NCBI GenBank assembly: GCA_023634235.1
Contig: JAMKCF010000003.1
Coordinates: 23,716,742 to 23,780,741, forward strand
Reading direction: 5' to 3'
DNA: 64,000 nucleotides
Origin: Pisaster brevispinus
Lineage: Eukaryota > Echinodermata > Asteroidea > Forcipulatida > Asteriidae
Shown here: piece after piece, positions 46,415 through 58,846 of the stretch
How positions within the stretch are numbered: the first letter of the stretch is position 1
How the letters are laid out: each line of letters starts with the position of its first letter
Position numbers and translations under genes: made by a program
Notes under the pieces: model-generated
Seen by the model: the letters and a program-made list of their open reading frames with translations, nothing else
Database searches by the model: none
What the model was told of the DNA's origin: nothing

Positions 46415-46856
46415 CTACGGAGCTGTGTGGACATGCTTTCCGACATGTTGAGAACCTGAGATAATTTACTGCAGGATGATGACATCATAAATGTGAGATG
46501 ACGACATCCTGAGACGATCTAAGATGGTGTATGTCTTCCCGACATATTTGCTCTTAAGATGTCCGCATCATGAAAGTAAGATGTGGACTTCCCTTTGATA
46601 AATTATCTCGGGATTGACGGCTTCTCAAGATAATTCAACATGGGATGATAAACATCTTGAAAATGTTGAAAGCTGAAGATAAATTATCTTGAGAAGACAA
46701 CATTTTACCGTCCGGATGTCGTGATCCTCACATGAAATATAACTGGAAAACGATAAATTATCTCGGGATGCCGTCATCTTACGGTTCATGATGTCATCAT
46801 CCTGCAGTATATCTCAGGATCTCAACAAGATGGATGGCATTTCCAGAACTCCATAG
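46415..46856. mobile_element. Foldback element with about 100-bp inverted ends
   Basis: The left arm (ctacggagctg ... cctgagataatttactgcag then gatgatgacatcat) is inverted at the right (atgatgtcatcatcctgcag ... ctccatag). Several internal gataaattatc motifs. No coding capacity. Confidence 0.8.
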
Positions 46857-48897
46857 ACTTCTTGCATCTCCTCTTTGTTTTACATCAGGAGGTTAATAAT
46901 TTGGTTATGACACCCTCTCCGAAATATGGTACAAAAAAGTATATATTTTTTTCTTCCAAAGTTTAGCGAAACTTTCTCCATCTTTGATGTATTACATCAG
47001 TCCCAAATCCGTTTATTGACCCCTTGTACGACGTTGAACGCACCCTCCGCACAATGAACGTCCACCACTTTCCACCATTTTGGTAGTCAATTCCTTTGCA
47101 TACATTTTGAAGCCCAAACCATTAACTGATGTAATCAAATGATAAAGATCTATTTGGATGTTGCATAAAACAAATAATGAACATACAATGGAGATAATAT
47201 TTTCATTTGCTAAAAGATGGGAAATGCTCCATTCAACTCAAGAAACTATTTTCATAACTCCTAACAGTTGAATTTATTTTGTACATCTATCTCTCTGTTA
47301 CGAATTTAAATTAATTTAAAAAGATGGTGCAATATTGGTAACAACCCATACCTGCCGACTAGCCACAGCACATAAACAGGTAAATGAAAGGTAAATGAAG
47401 TCCTTCAAAATAATTTGATGTGGTGCACCCTAACTACATGGAATTGTTTTTAAAAATACATGAGCAACTTTGGATACATGCGGAGGTGGAATTTGATGCA
47501 ATGCTGTGTACGAAACAAGCGGCTTTGGCTACAGCATTCTGGTCAAAGCCACTTCCACAGCCGTTCATCTGGCTGCGGCTTAAGTCTTTTCAAGATACTT
47601 GGACCATTAAGGTTAGGAAAGATCTTCAAGAACCAATCTTTGACCATCCCTTTCCAAACTTGAAAGTTTTTCTCTCTCTTCTGAAAGCCGTCAGCAAAAC
47701 AAAGGCAAATTTACAATTTTAATATCTGATCTTCATTAGAAATCTGTGCAATGTTTAGAAAAATAGTTTGTACAAATGTGTTTTGAAAGTAAAGTCTTTG
47801 TTTTTCTGTCTGCAGCTGAACTGAAGGCTTGTAACAACTGTAAGTTTCAGGCATCAAGAGAGGTGTCGTAGTGGACAAATTTGATTTCTCTCACTTCGAT
47901 TGATTCAAGAAGAGCTGCAAAACATTGAGTTGATTCTTGTTGCCAGATAATGTACAGAACCATAAAAATCTAAAATGAGCTTTTTAAAGCATTTTTTCTT
48001 CTCCATAAAGATATTTAAGACAAGGCACAGCGTTGGCTTGTGTTGAAAATTGCTGCTTTACGTATGTACACTTAGTGTCTCTGGATTCTCCCATGCACAA
48101 ACTAGTGCATTTTACTGACTTAAGAAATTCCAGATAATGACAAAAAAATAAACAAATAAATAAATAGTAATACTTAAAAAAAGAAATAACAATAACAACT
48201 AAATAATGATCATGAATCATCTTATTGACTCATTGGGAGACTTTGGAACACTAGGTGGCAGCAGACTCACCAGGTAATAATACTACATAGTGTACATCAC
48301 CTGTGCCTGTTTCTAACACCTGTTTTTTTAATTAAGCTGGACCCAATTCGTAAAGCTGCTTAGCACAGAAACATGTTACCAACCAAAACAAAATGTCATT
48401 CCCACTGTAATACCTGGTGCCCTACAATTATTTTGCTGAGCAGAACAATTAGCAATATTTTCTGCTTAACAGTTTAGCTGGCAACTGGGCACCAGTTATG
48501 GGTTACCTGTTTTCAGTGCATCCAAGTTGTGCTTACCAGCTTCATGAAAATACTGAAGTCCAAATTTCATACAAAGCTATTTACAAGTAAACAGTTTGTT
48601 TGTGCTTACTAAGCAGAAAACAAGTTTTGTGAATCAAAGTGAGTGAATCATAGAAGGTCCGGCAGCGCGTGTTTGCATGCAACCACATTATTGTGTTGCT
48701 CACAAGAACAGCCAGCAAATAAGCGTGCATTTTGCTTCGCTTACGCAAAGCAGTGGGTATGAAATTGAAAGTGTATGGCTCTATATAAGTAGTAAACATC
48801 TGCTCACAAATTACATATTTCATGATATTAGCCCCCAGCCTAAGTCATATTTTATAGACCATGCAACCTGTGACATCACATGTTTACAAAAGAGCCA
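46857..48897. other. Intergenic, no gene seen
   Basis: A 100-codon plus-strand frame at 47420-47722 has ordinary-looking residues but no recognised family or splice context. A partial palindromic element lies near 48340-48490. Confidence 0.45.
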
Positions 48898-49066
48898 GCC
48901 GTCGATTTCACCAAACTCTTCCTAACTTAGGATTAATCTTAGGACTTAGGACGAGTCCCAGCCTTGCACTGTAACATGTAAACTTTAAGATTAATCCTAA
49001 GTTAGGACTAGTTACTCGTCCTAACTCGAGATAGGATTAATCCTAGCGTTTCATGAAATCGGCTGC
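48898..49066 (+). mobile_element. MITE with GATTTCAC ends, copy 3
   Basis: Starts gccgtcgatttcaccaaact and ends catgaaatcggctgc. Same family as 25012 and 25272. Confidence 0.8.
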
Positions 49067-49930
49067 TGGACTTCCTGCAGGCACAATTTGTATACACTCA
49101 ATGGGGGAATAATACATCAAAACTTGCTTTTTATGGAGATTAAGATGGAGATTGCAATGTGACTGTGAGATTTGTATCAACTTTTTTTTTGATATGAAGA
49201 AAGGGGGCACATCTCAAACCTTCTACAGCTGTTATTTTGATAACTCTTGAATTTACAAGCACGTGGAATATTTTCCTTACATGGATGACAAGTGCCGTAT
49301 CTTGCCTGCCTGCCAGAAAGGCCATGGAATGTACAAGGTCAATCTTTCATGTAAGCACAGGTTACATGGTCTATAGCTAATATTGAGATTTCCCAAAGCT
49401 TTTGTACAGACGTTTTTCTCTGATGAAACATCAGTGAAAACATTTGATCTTGAGTTTTCTTTTAAAAATGTTATTCTACAGTTTCTGAGGAAACCGTGAG
49501 ACAATTAATTGCTACTATGCTACTCTTATAGAAATCAAACTAATTTACATACATTTTTATAAATGTAAAGTAGTCCTCTATAAAAAAACAAACCAATAAA
49601 CAAAACATAATTTTTGTTTAAAAACACTTAATTTTTTCTTCATAATATGTTACATAATTCAGCTGAAATTCTCAAGGTGTAATCAATGAGGGATGAATTC
49701 AACACCCTTCAAATTAACAAAATATAGTCAACATCTCTGTAACACTTGGAAAACTCCTTTATCAATTTACTGTCGGTGGCATTTTTTCAGACCATGAGGT
49801 ATCTAGACTTCAGTGAGTTAGATGTGGTTTTCATTAACAATTGGTAAATTAATTTGTGGAGTACACATCTCATGAAAATAAATTTCAAGCCACTTATTCA
49901 AGGACACTGACTCGGAGAGCTTTTAAGAGG

Positions 49931-50414
49931 GGCTCCTTCAAGGTCAAATTGAGATTTGCGATGCACTCATTTTCCAATACACTGTAGATAGAGTCCTAGT
50001 GAAAGTGGGGGAAAAGTCTCTTAACATCACGTTGAAATGGTGTAGCTGTCATTCGATTTTGATATTCTTTTGAGAGACGTCATCGGACATAAAAATACAA
50101 ATGGGTCTGTACATTCCAACGAAGAATTCTGGCGCCAGTCAAAAGGTCAAAAGGTCAAACTCAATGCTGTTTTGATTGAATATCATCATAAAGGAATAAA
50201 CTGACAGTTCTCTGTACAAAAATGTACAGACCATAAATTTGAAATGTAACGTCATAAAACTGGTTTTTTTTATTTTGACGAAGATTTTCAATGAAAGGGG
50301 ATCAAACACAGTGTCATATTATTCTGTTCTAATTGTTCTATTTTTTATTTTCATGAGGACTCTATCTATTGGGAAAATGAGTGCATCACAAAACTAGATT
50401 TGACCTTGGAGTCC
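49931..50414. mobile_element. Foldback element with about 65-bp inverted ends
   Basis: The left arm (ccttcaaggtcaaatt ... gatgcactcattttcc ... tagagtcct) is inverted on the right (aggactctatc ... ggaaaatgagtgcatc ... tgaccttggagtcc). Internal gtacattcc / tgtacagacc symmetry. Confidence 0.75.
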
Positions 50415-50419
50415 ACCTC

Positions 50420-50643
50420 AGCGCCCAGTATACAGCCTGTGCTGTACTAAGAATTTAGCGCACCTGTAAATCAATCACAAGAACCATCTCTCTGCCCTCA
50501 CTACTCACAGGTACCCATTTACTCCTGGGTGAAGAGAAGCAATTACGGTTGAATGTTGAAGGAGACAAGTGTCATGACCAGGATTCCAACCCACATCCCG
50601 ATGACTTAGCCACCAAATGCACTAGACCACTTGAGTGACATGC
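50420..50643 (-). mobile_element. Long tRNA-headed SINE, family 3 (truncated)
   Basis: Contains gtatacagcctgtgctgt, ggtacccatttactcctggg and the antisense B-box aggattccaaccc. Confidence 0.7.
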
Positions 50644-51181
50644 CATGCCTTAATTTGGTTGAGGGATGATGTCAAAGGTCACATAGTTGAAAGGCGATCT
50701 GACCTGTAACGTCACTCCTCATTCCAATTTATGCAAAACATGACGCTTGCGCAAACCGGCAGCCATAACATCAGAGGGCACATTGTTCATAATACAACAA
50801 ATTACATGTGTCACTCACTCACTTATCCAAGAGAATTGCTCTGGGTTTTTATTTCACATGTACATATAAGCAACTTGACTCCAAATGATGTTTGACACAA
50901 GTTTGTAAATTCCACCTGTATCTCATCAGCAAACCAACACCTTAATCATAATCACCTTCAGGCATTTCATACAAGTGGAACGCCATGCTGATTTCATTCA
51001 CCATCTGAAAGCCAATGTACGGCCTTCTGAAGCAACAAAATCCAACAGATAGAGCAAAGGCTTCTTTGCTGGTGCCAACAAAATTCAACGACTGGCCCGA
51101 AGTTTTGTGTGTGTTGTTGCGTGGTGGTTAGAGTAAAGGTGACTCAATTCAGCTTTGTTCTGATGGTCTGCAGGCACCTTA

Positions 51182-51381
51182 GGGCCCAATTTCATAGGGC
51201 TGCTTATAAGCAGCAAATAGTGCTTAAAATTGTCCTGCTAAGCAAACATGAGCAGGATACCAGTCACATATGACACATGAAGAATGTTTTGTTGGCTTGT
51301 GACTTTCCTTTGGTAAGCATGATTTTGTTGTGCTTAGCTTATTTTTTGTGCTTTGAAAAGCAGCTCTATGAAATTGGGCCC
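51182..51381. mobile_element. Palindromic GGGCCC-AATTTCATAG element
   Basis: Ends gggcccaatttcatagggct and ctctatgaaattgggccc. It lies downstream of the TLCD3-like gene. Confidence 0.78.
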
Positions 51382-52071
51382 TGCACACTACCAATAAAAG
51401 TGTTGGGCTGACGCTGTGATCGCACTGGAATTTAAAAACACCAAATGACATGATTGCTTCAAATAACAGCAACGTTGGCCAATATGCGTTTACTTCCTAC
51501 TTGACGCACACCATCAGACGTAATCACTGAAGCCGTGGCAGCGCCCATTTTCAAAGCTCTTTCCTCTCCCCATTCGTTTCTGGAGTTTACAATCAAGACT
51601 TCATTCTAGCACAAGTGGTTTAATGATGTTATTTAGCATGTCCAGAAATTCCATCCAACATTCCTTGAAGATTTACTCAAGATCCGGATAAAGATTCTGC
51701 TGTTTGAAAGATGCACACACACACACACGTTTGTCGACCCAGTAAAGTCAGGGAGTTCTTTTTGTTCTCCTGTTGTTCTGACTCAAGTGTGTTTTAGCGA
51801 CGCCCACATTGGTTTTGTACACGTACCATAGGCGAGGGCGTCTGTCACACCACCGGGATCCCTTTTCGTATAAGTCCACAGTGGTAACGAGTAGACACGC
51901 TCAATACACAAAAACCCAGTGATAATCCTTTCAAAAGCACTTCTCCGCAAGAACTGCAAAGTGTTCTGCAAGCGTTTCTTGAGTTACTTGAATTACTTGA
52001 ATATTTCAACATCTTCTCTGCTGGCTCTTCCCGATCATAAGCCTCTCAACAGAGACACACCGCTTGAACTT

Positions 52072-52386
52072 TCAATTCGATTTATGGACGCTTCCATTGT
52101 TCATCGAGTGAACCGACGACGATTTACCGGCCCTCTTCGTGAGCATTCTGCCCCCGGCCTTAAGAATCAAGTAAAACCACCAACACTGGAAGAGGAAGAT
52201 GAGTCCCGATATGAGGTTACATTTCAGCGCTAGGGTCGGGGGAACCTGCCACACCGAGAGGCCCACACTCCGGCCGTAGATCCAATACATAAAGGGGAAA
52301 TTCAGGATGCGGAACACAAAGAAAGTGACTAAGAGCATCACGCTGACGAAGAGGTATAAACTTGGGCGCTTCTTGTCCCACTGGAT
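52072..52386 (-). CDS. TLCD3: TLCD3-like last exon (stop)
   Basis: Begins IQWDKKRPSLYLFVSVMLLV, continues through two more membrane segments, and ends in a polar Ser/Asn/Lys tail before TGA at 52074-52072. A possible polyadenylation signal ATTAAA lies at 51624-51619, about 450 bases downstream; no AATAAA is closer. Confidence 0.92.
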   Translation of the reverse strand: MQWDKKRPSLYLFVSVMLLVTFFVFRILNFPFMYWIYGRSVGLSVWQVPPTLALKCNLISGLIFLFQCWWFYLILKAGGRMLTKRAGKSSSVHSMNNGSVHKSN

Positions 52387-55300
52387 CTGTTTTTGAAAAA
52401 AGGAGAAAAGGAATACTTTTCTGAAATAAAACTCTGGGTTATTAACAAAACAGACATGTATCTGTGAGCATTTCACTTGACCTAAATACATTACATGTAC
52501 ATAGATGTGATTTGAAGCAATTGCGATTTAAAACTGTCCCAATTAAGGGGGCCGTTCACAACTATCGACATTTTCAAAAGTGTACAAGCCGTACGCTTGG
52601 GGAGCAGGTCTGCAACCTGTGTATGCTTTCTTATAAAAACTTTAAAAAGTAGACTTTGTCAATTTGTCTCATGCCGGCAATCGATGGCTAAACTCGCAGT
52701 AAGATTGTTGATATGTACAGGTTGTTGCACATAAAAATTGAGTGCCAGCCAATCTCACTCCCAGCCATTTTATTGCACATCATACAGCTAACTTGCAATG
52801 CATGAATCAACAGCGGCACAGGCTTTGAAATCAAGTTATTGTAGGGGCTGTATTTAGCCGTAATTTCCCTGCCACAGCTGGGCATAACTCATGGCTTTGC
52901 TAAACATATTGGAACATTTACTTTTGTACACTTTTAGGTGGGGGAAGGGGAGGGGGGGCTGTAAAAGCGTAAGGTTTGTACACTCTTGAAAACATTGATT
53001 ATTGCAAACAACAGCAAAATCAAACATTTTAAAGAGAACAGCTGGAAATTATTGCTCTAAAACACTGATTATAAATAAAAAATAGTACTACTAGTGGCTT
53101 TTTATGTAGCGCCCAAATCAGTCATTCAGTGACGCTCATGGCGCTACAACATTATTATCCCCGGTCACTGGGCCATTTATTTCATTCCCTAAACCATCTC
53201 AGCTCCCTGGGGAGTATACAGCCTGTGCTGCCAAATATGTAGCGCATCAAGCTAAATCAATCACAAGAACCATCTCTGCCCTCACAGGTACCCCATTTAC
53301 CCCCTGGGTGAAGAGAGGCAATTATAGTTAAGTGTCTTGCTCAAGGACACAAGTGAAGAAAAAAAGTCTGGCGAACCCACACCCTGATGACTCAGCTGAC
53401 CAGAACTTTAGTCCGATGCTCTAAACCGCTCGGCCACAACACGACACATTTATTGCTGATCCAGCAGTTCGCAATCACAATTTTGTTAGATAAAGGATGA
53501 ACCCATACCTTTTTCATCACCGCCCTGAAGCCAACGAAAGGAGTGCTGAGTTCAGTCGCGAACATGCAACCAATAAAGAAGGCGCCTTTGTCATTTCGGA
53601 AAAACTGTAATAAAACACATCCAAAAAGTCAAGCGTTAATTGCAAACAAACACAGTTTACCTCCAGATGCTAGGGTTTGGACGTTTAACCGGTTAACCGT
53701 AAAAACCCCCACACTGAAACCCACTTCCAAATTGCCTTCAGGGTTAAACAAAGCCAACAGTAAAACAAGTAAATTAAAAAAATCAAACCTTCTTTTTCTT
53801 GAAAATGTTAGCCCAAGATGCTATCCAGGGAGAATGATTGACATCCCTTTTGTTGGTGGAAGAACTGTCTTATCTTAATCCCCCCACAAAATGTAATACG
53901 TTACTTTCAATCCCCTGCAATTTGTTATACATTTTGCTTTGTACACTGCCACACCTGTGGTTTGTGGTTTTGTGACTGGATCCCGGGAAGTGAGTTGAAA
54001 CGGGTCATAGTTTGAATTTGAATCGGTAGAAACAAGTTTTGTTTAAAACCATTTAGCATGTTTAGGAAAATAAATGTACTGTAGATGCACAACCCTAATG
54101 CAAATAGACTAACACTTTTCAAAAGGCAACAAATATTGCTGAACTGTTTTCTGCTAAGCAAAACTGCAGGCACTGCAGGCCCGAGGCTTTGTTTTCAAAA
54201 GGGCAAGGGCACCAAGGCGTTTGCTCCTTGGTACAGGGCACCTCTTGTCAATTGTCAATTTCTATTGGAACATTTCAAGGGGCACCAAGGCAATGACCAG
54301 GGGCAACAGAAGCGATTGCCTCCATGAAGTATCAGGCCTGAAAATGTGCGGGACACCAGTCATAAATGGTACATGTATCGTGGCATTTGGGCTTGCAGTT
54401 GGTAACCCAGTTCTGGTAAGCAAAATAGTTCTGTGCTGTGTAAATGTTTGTGTTTTAAGCAGTGCTATGAAACTGCACCCAGGCCTCTACTGGACGGTCC
54501 ACAGTTCATTTCCCACACAGTGAAAAAACTCACCAGCAGAATGGGCAAGCATATAAATGCCAGCCCCAGATGGTGGAGAACCATCAGCCAGTTGACCTTG
54601 AGGAACTCCAGAGCGACTTTACTGTAGGGCGCCGTTAACAGCTTCCGATCCTCCTGTCTGAATGCCTCACACATCGCAATGATGTCGTACAGCATGTACG
54701 GCAGACCAAAATGGGTATAAGCATCGATAATCCAATGTCTGTATTAATAACCAAAATGACAAACAATATTTATATCACGCATTTTAATCCATCTAGATCA
54801 TGGATCTCAGCGAAAACAGAAGCCAATTACTGAACAACTGAAATAAATATTCATTTTCGTTTTTCCCCTAGACCGATGTGTGTTAGCACTGTATACTCAG
54901 TACTTTCCCGAGTTCTGTGAAAAGAAATCACAGGCATATTACTCGGGTGGGATTTGAACCCACGACCTTTGCATCTAGAGCAGTGTCTTTTTTTTCACAG
55001 AACTCGGGAAAGTACTGAGTATACAGTGCTAACACACATCGGTGTAAAGGGTAAAAAACAAAATTAATATTCTTTATCCCCGATGCAAAATTAACATCTA
55101 TTAAACTGAAATAAAGGTGAGTTTTAATGTGTTTTTAAATTGTTGTTTTAATGGATTTCAAATTTGCATCTGGGGCAAAAGAATATTATCGGTGTTTTTT
55201 CCCAGAAACCAATGTGTTTAAAGCCACTTCATACTCAGCTTTCCCAACTACTTTGACCTACATGTAGACGCAAGATCCCTGTCATTTGATTGGTGTAACA

Positions 55301-58300
55301 CGCGTTTTAAATAATGTATGTGTCATCTTTAATAATGGCATGTACTTACTGCCACCATTTATAGGGCTAGATAGCTCAGTTGGTAGAATGCCCACATGTT
55401 AATCCGGAGATCACAGGTTCAAATCCTGATATGGTCAAATTTGTTCTTTGTTCAACCCCAAATTAAAAAAAAAAAAATTACTCAGCCAGTTTCCCCTTGT
55501 GGTTTATTACTTCAAATTGATACTTGGTATGACATTTATAAGCAGTGAGCTTCCAGATTGAAACTAAAAAGTTTTTTTTAAATTGTAACTCTTGTAATTC
55601 TGTCTTAATGATTTTTCCATGGGAATGCTGGGTATGGAATCCTAATAATGTTGGGGCATTATTTGTATTATCATTTGCTACATTCTGTAAGCCATTATTT
55701 TAATTTCCAGAAAATGCAGTAACTGAAAATTCAACCATCGAAAAAGCTTTTGCTTTATCATGTTTATAAGCATAATATCAGGAGGAAAAATATATATGAA
55801 ATACATGTATCCACAATAAAGTATTAATCAGTTTTATTTAAGATCTTTGCCTGTCCCGAGGCAAGTTTGTTTATTTGATATTTTCTAGCCTGCCTAAATG
55901 GCTGACAGTAGTAGGATAGTAATCTATTTAAGGGGCTTTACTGGCATATTGTCTTGAGCCTTCGGGGTGTAGCGGACAGAAAGTAACAACACAAAGACTG
56001 GCTCAGGCTCGCTGTGCACTCGATATTCACTGGGGGCAAAGTCGGCATCGCCTTTTTAATTTTTTTTATTTCAAGTCTGCATGCTCACACCTAAGACTCA
56101 GACAGCAAACAGTCAAAGAGCGAATGATGATAAATGCATGTGTAAACAGAAGTAATTAAGTTTTCATAGTTTGTAAAAAAAAAATATAAAAAAAACAAGT
56201 TCAAGGGTCGATTTCACAGAGCACTAAGATTCATCTTTAAAAGATGAGTTGTCAGCATCACCATAGTGATTTGTATTGTGACATCACACTTTGCTTAGCG
56301 ATTAAGATTGATTCGCAGATAACATAAATCTTAACTCTTTGTGAAATCGAGCCCAGGGCCCAATTTCATAGAGCTGCTTAACGGCCGATTGTGTGCTTAC
56401 TGTGCGATGTCCATTTCATAGCGCTGCTAATCGTAAGCACGAAAAGGCGTGCTAACCTTCCGGTGCTTACTGTAAGAAAATGAATGGCGTAACAATGCAA
56501 ATCCATGGTGACTCGCAAGATGGCTGCCTAATTTTCTTGCTAACCTGTGAAATACACTTACACTTGGGCAAATTTGTGTGCTACAGTTAGCACAAAAATT
56601 TGCTTACTGGAAGGCGGACAAAACAATATGAAACAGCCTGACAAGAAGCATTTTTGGCCAATGAGAAAATGGCGCTGAGCCATCATACAACACAGGTCAC
56701 GCACCCAGTTCATACACTGTACAACAGACATTTTGCAAGTGGACATCTACATTGTACAGTTGTACCCGTTGGGATTAGAGCCCATGGTGGGACAGCACTG
56801 TTACATAATGTGTAATAATGAGTGCTCACTGTAGTTCTAAATTATGGGCTCTACTGATTTTTGAACAAAGTTTGAATGTCAGATGAACTGTACACATAGG
56901 CCTACTGTATGTAAACTATAGTCATCACTATGCATGTGTACTATATTACAATACACATTTCGATGTATTACAAATGTCATGGTATTATCATAAAAGAGTG
57001 GGGACGGTAGAACAAAGGAACACAAAAGGAACAATACTGTCCTCACATTGGAATCCTTTGTATTTTTGTGTCCTCACTTTTTGTGTGTGTGCTTATTCTA
57101 TGATTATGAAGAGTGTTAAGTTGGAGGGACAAAGGAAAGTCCTCACGTTGATAGCAATAAATTGATACATGAAGAACTGTGCATAACAGTCCATGCTTTA
57201 CATTGTGCATAATTTTGGTGCAGAACATGTTGAGAATGTACTACAATCGGTAAATGACTGCACACACAGTGCATTTAAATGACATTTAAACCTGCACAGT
57301 TGAACATGTACCCATGCACTATACACACATGACAGAGGTGAGCGTGACATGTTGTCCCAAGGAACAGCGTATCATGGGCGTACACTGGTACAAAGTACAT
57401 GCTCCACACAGTACGCCACCTTTGACATTGACAATGCTTCTTGCAACACTTCCCAGTCCACATTGTACTCATGTACACACAGTGTAGAATGTGTACAAGT
57501 AGGCATGAAATGTGTTGAAACAGAGCAAGGCAAACTGCACCAGACACCTGTCATACGTAAATCCAATTAATTAAGGATCTACATGGAACGGCATGTCCGC
57601 ATCAACAGTGTAGTTTCCTGCATGGATGCTCAATTTAAACCGCTATTGTAGCTACATGTAGATGCAATCAGAGTAATGGCGATGTTGGAGTAATAAATTG
57701 CCAATTGGCTAAATTGATACACGTTATCTTGTACACAAATTGTGATTCACACCCAATTAAAAGGAGGGTATACCTTTGGTGGTTATTAAAAAAATTCACG
57801 ACCATAAAAACCTACTCCGTAAAAAAGCACTGCAGCTGTTGATTGTGCATAACATTTTGAAAAAGATGAGAAGCAATTTCCTTTTAAGGAATGCAGTTTT
57901 AGAGAAAGGGATTAAAACAAATTTTAATCTGAGAAATGTTTCATGCATGAAGCGTTTCTCACAATTTCTCAGATTGTGCATTCCACTCCAGTTACGGATG
58001 ATTCTCCCTGTGTGGACATACATGTAACCGCCCTATCATTTTCGGCGATATCTCAAAAACGCTACCACCTTTTAAAATGAAATGTTTACCGGTAAGTTTT
58101 ATCGTATATCAACATTAATATAGGAATAACAACAATTGAACGTTTCCAAAAACCAAAGGGTATACTTTGCCTCTAAACCACGATGTGTGATTTCTTGAAC
58201 CTTCAGACTAGGACTGCACACAGTATAAAAAAAAATCTCCTTTAACAGGCCTTCGTCAAACAGGCCTTGAACTTCGTTCTTTCTGGGACAATGTAAATTT

Positions 58301-58846
58301 GTATTGTTCTTGTGTGATTTTTTAATTTTCACTGTAAAGACAGTAAAGACAGGTTTACAGTGTTCTATTTTATATTCTTGAAAATGTGTTGACATCTGCT
58401 CCTTGTTGTACATGTACAGATGGGATCATAATCTTTTTGGAATCAATAGAGAAATGGTTAACTGGTTTTAAAAATGGGTGTCACAAGTTCTGTTTAACTG
58501 TTATGGAACATAAAAAGACATGCATAACTCTGACAGTGACTTCCAAAATGGAACCAAACTTATTGTGGTGATGACGCCAGGTGAAGTGGGGCAATAACTT
58601 TCTCCGTATGTATTTCTTCAAATGAAAAACTGTATAAAATTTGTAATCTATGGAGGTTTCCGGGTGTGTCGAGGCAGTATGTAGCCACCCCCCCCCAATC
58701 CTCTTACATGTACTAGCCATCTCTCCTACCCAACACTAGCCAAATTAATCCCTATGTACCTGTCATTCACCAGATCCTTCCGGCAGTAGTAAATAGCAAT
58801 AAAACCTGCACACGAGGACATCAACGCTTGCAGAATTGACGTCAGT
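52072..58846 (-). CDS. TLCD3: TLC-domain protein, TLCD3/FAM57 family (partial, four 3' exons)
   Basis: Exons 58846-58760, 54738-54534, 53604-53509 and 52386-52072 join in phase to 233 residues plus TGA. Several hydrophobic, membrane-spanning segments are visible. Family landmarks are HWIIDAYTHFGLPYMLYDI, the paired histidines in MVLHHLGLAFICLP, FFIGCMFATELSTPFVGF, and ILNFPFMYWIYGRSVGL followed by WWFYLILKAGGR. These match vertebrate TLCD3A/TLCD3B (FAM57A/B) segment by segment. The family has a TLC (TRAM-LAG1-CLN8) membrane domain, and TLCD3B has been linked to ceramide synthesis. The first exon (about 35 residues, with the signal anchor) was not found to 64000, so the gene probably continues beyond the window. 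Confidence 0.9.
53096..53443 (-). mobile_element. Long tRNA-headed SINE, family 3, near full length
   Basis: Body with ccatctcagctccctgggga, gtagcgcatc and cttgctcaaggacacaagtg, then the antisense tRNA head. It lies in the last intron of the TLCD3-like gene, 65 bases from the exon at 53509. Confidence 0.78.
53509..53604 (-). CDS. TLCD3: TLCD3-like exon, STPF motif
   Basis: 32 codons, phase 0 at both ends: FFRNDKGAFFIGCMFATELS then TPFVGFRAVMKK. The ELSTPFV block is strongly conserved in TLC-domain proteins. Confidence 0.93.
53671..54097. mobile_element. Nonautonomous DNA element (TAGGGTTG ends), copy 2
   Basis: Starts tagggtttggacgtttaa and ends gcacaaccctaatg, inverted ends of the TAGGGTTG type. 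Matches 21061-21502. TLCD3-like intron. Confidence 0.65.
54534..54738 (-). CDS. TLCD3: TLCD3-like exon with the His-His motif
   Basis: Encodes RHWIIDAYTHFGLPYMLYDI, AMCEAFRQEDRKLLTAPYSK, VALEFLKVNWLM and VLHHLGLAFICLPILL. The paired histidines are the conserved TLC/LAG1 feature. Acceptor attaatacag, donor CTG|gtgagt. Confidence 0.93.
54872..55043. repeat. Perfect 52-bp inverted repeat of SINE family 2
   Basis: 54872-54923 (accgatgtgtgttagcactg ... ttctgtgaaaa) is repeated exactly, inverted, at 54992-55043. The 68-base spacer contains the antisense tRNA-like B-box. TLCD3-like intron. Confidence 0.92.
55375..55505 (+). mobile_element. tRNA-headed SINE, family 1
   Basis: ggctagatagctcagttggt head, B-box aggttcaaatcct, body tttgttctttgttcaacccc then an A-run. 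Confidence 0.78.
55506..56204. other. Intronic, nothing assigned
   Basis: AT-rich stretch in the large TLCD3-like intron. No repeat end or exon recognised. Confidence 0.5.
56205..56354. mobile_element. 150-bp MITE, gggtcgatttcac ends
   Basis: Ends gggtcgatttcacagagcac and tttgtgaaatcgagccc, inverted to each other. It directly abuts the next palindromic element. Confidence 0.75.
56356..56620. mobile_element. Palindromic GGGCCC-AATTTCATAG element (partial)
   Basis: Clear left end gggcccaatttcatagagct and a second internal end ccatttcatagcgctgct. The right end was not resolved. Confidence 0.6.
57661..58172. mobile_element. Element with GTATACCTTTGG motifs, copy 2
   Basis: Begins gatgcaatcagagtaatggc and ends ccaaagggtatactttgcct. 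Shares ends and internal blocks with 37060-37420 in the other orientation. Confidence 0.75.
58340..58531. mobile_element. Partial copy of the 21061 element
   Basis: gtttacagtgttctatttta, tgacatctgctcctt and gtcacaagttc blocks match 21345-21500. Confidence 0.6.
58760..58846 (-). CDS. TLCD3: TLCD3-like exon (first one present in the window)
   Basis: Encodes LTSILQALMSSCAGFIAIYY and CRKDLVND, a hydrophobic TLC helix and loop. Acceptor attttcacag, donor ACAG|gtacat. The leading base belongs to a codon begun in an upstream exon. Confidence 0.88.

Noticed and set aside
47420..47722. 100-codon plus-strand frame with ordinary residue composition
   Set aside because: No family recognised, no splice context, and it lies between two minus-strand genes. 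Kept only as an unassigned note.
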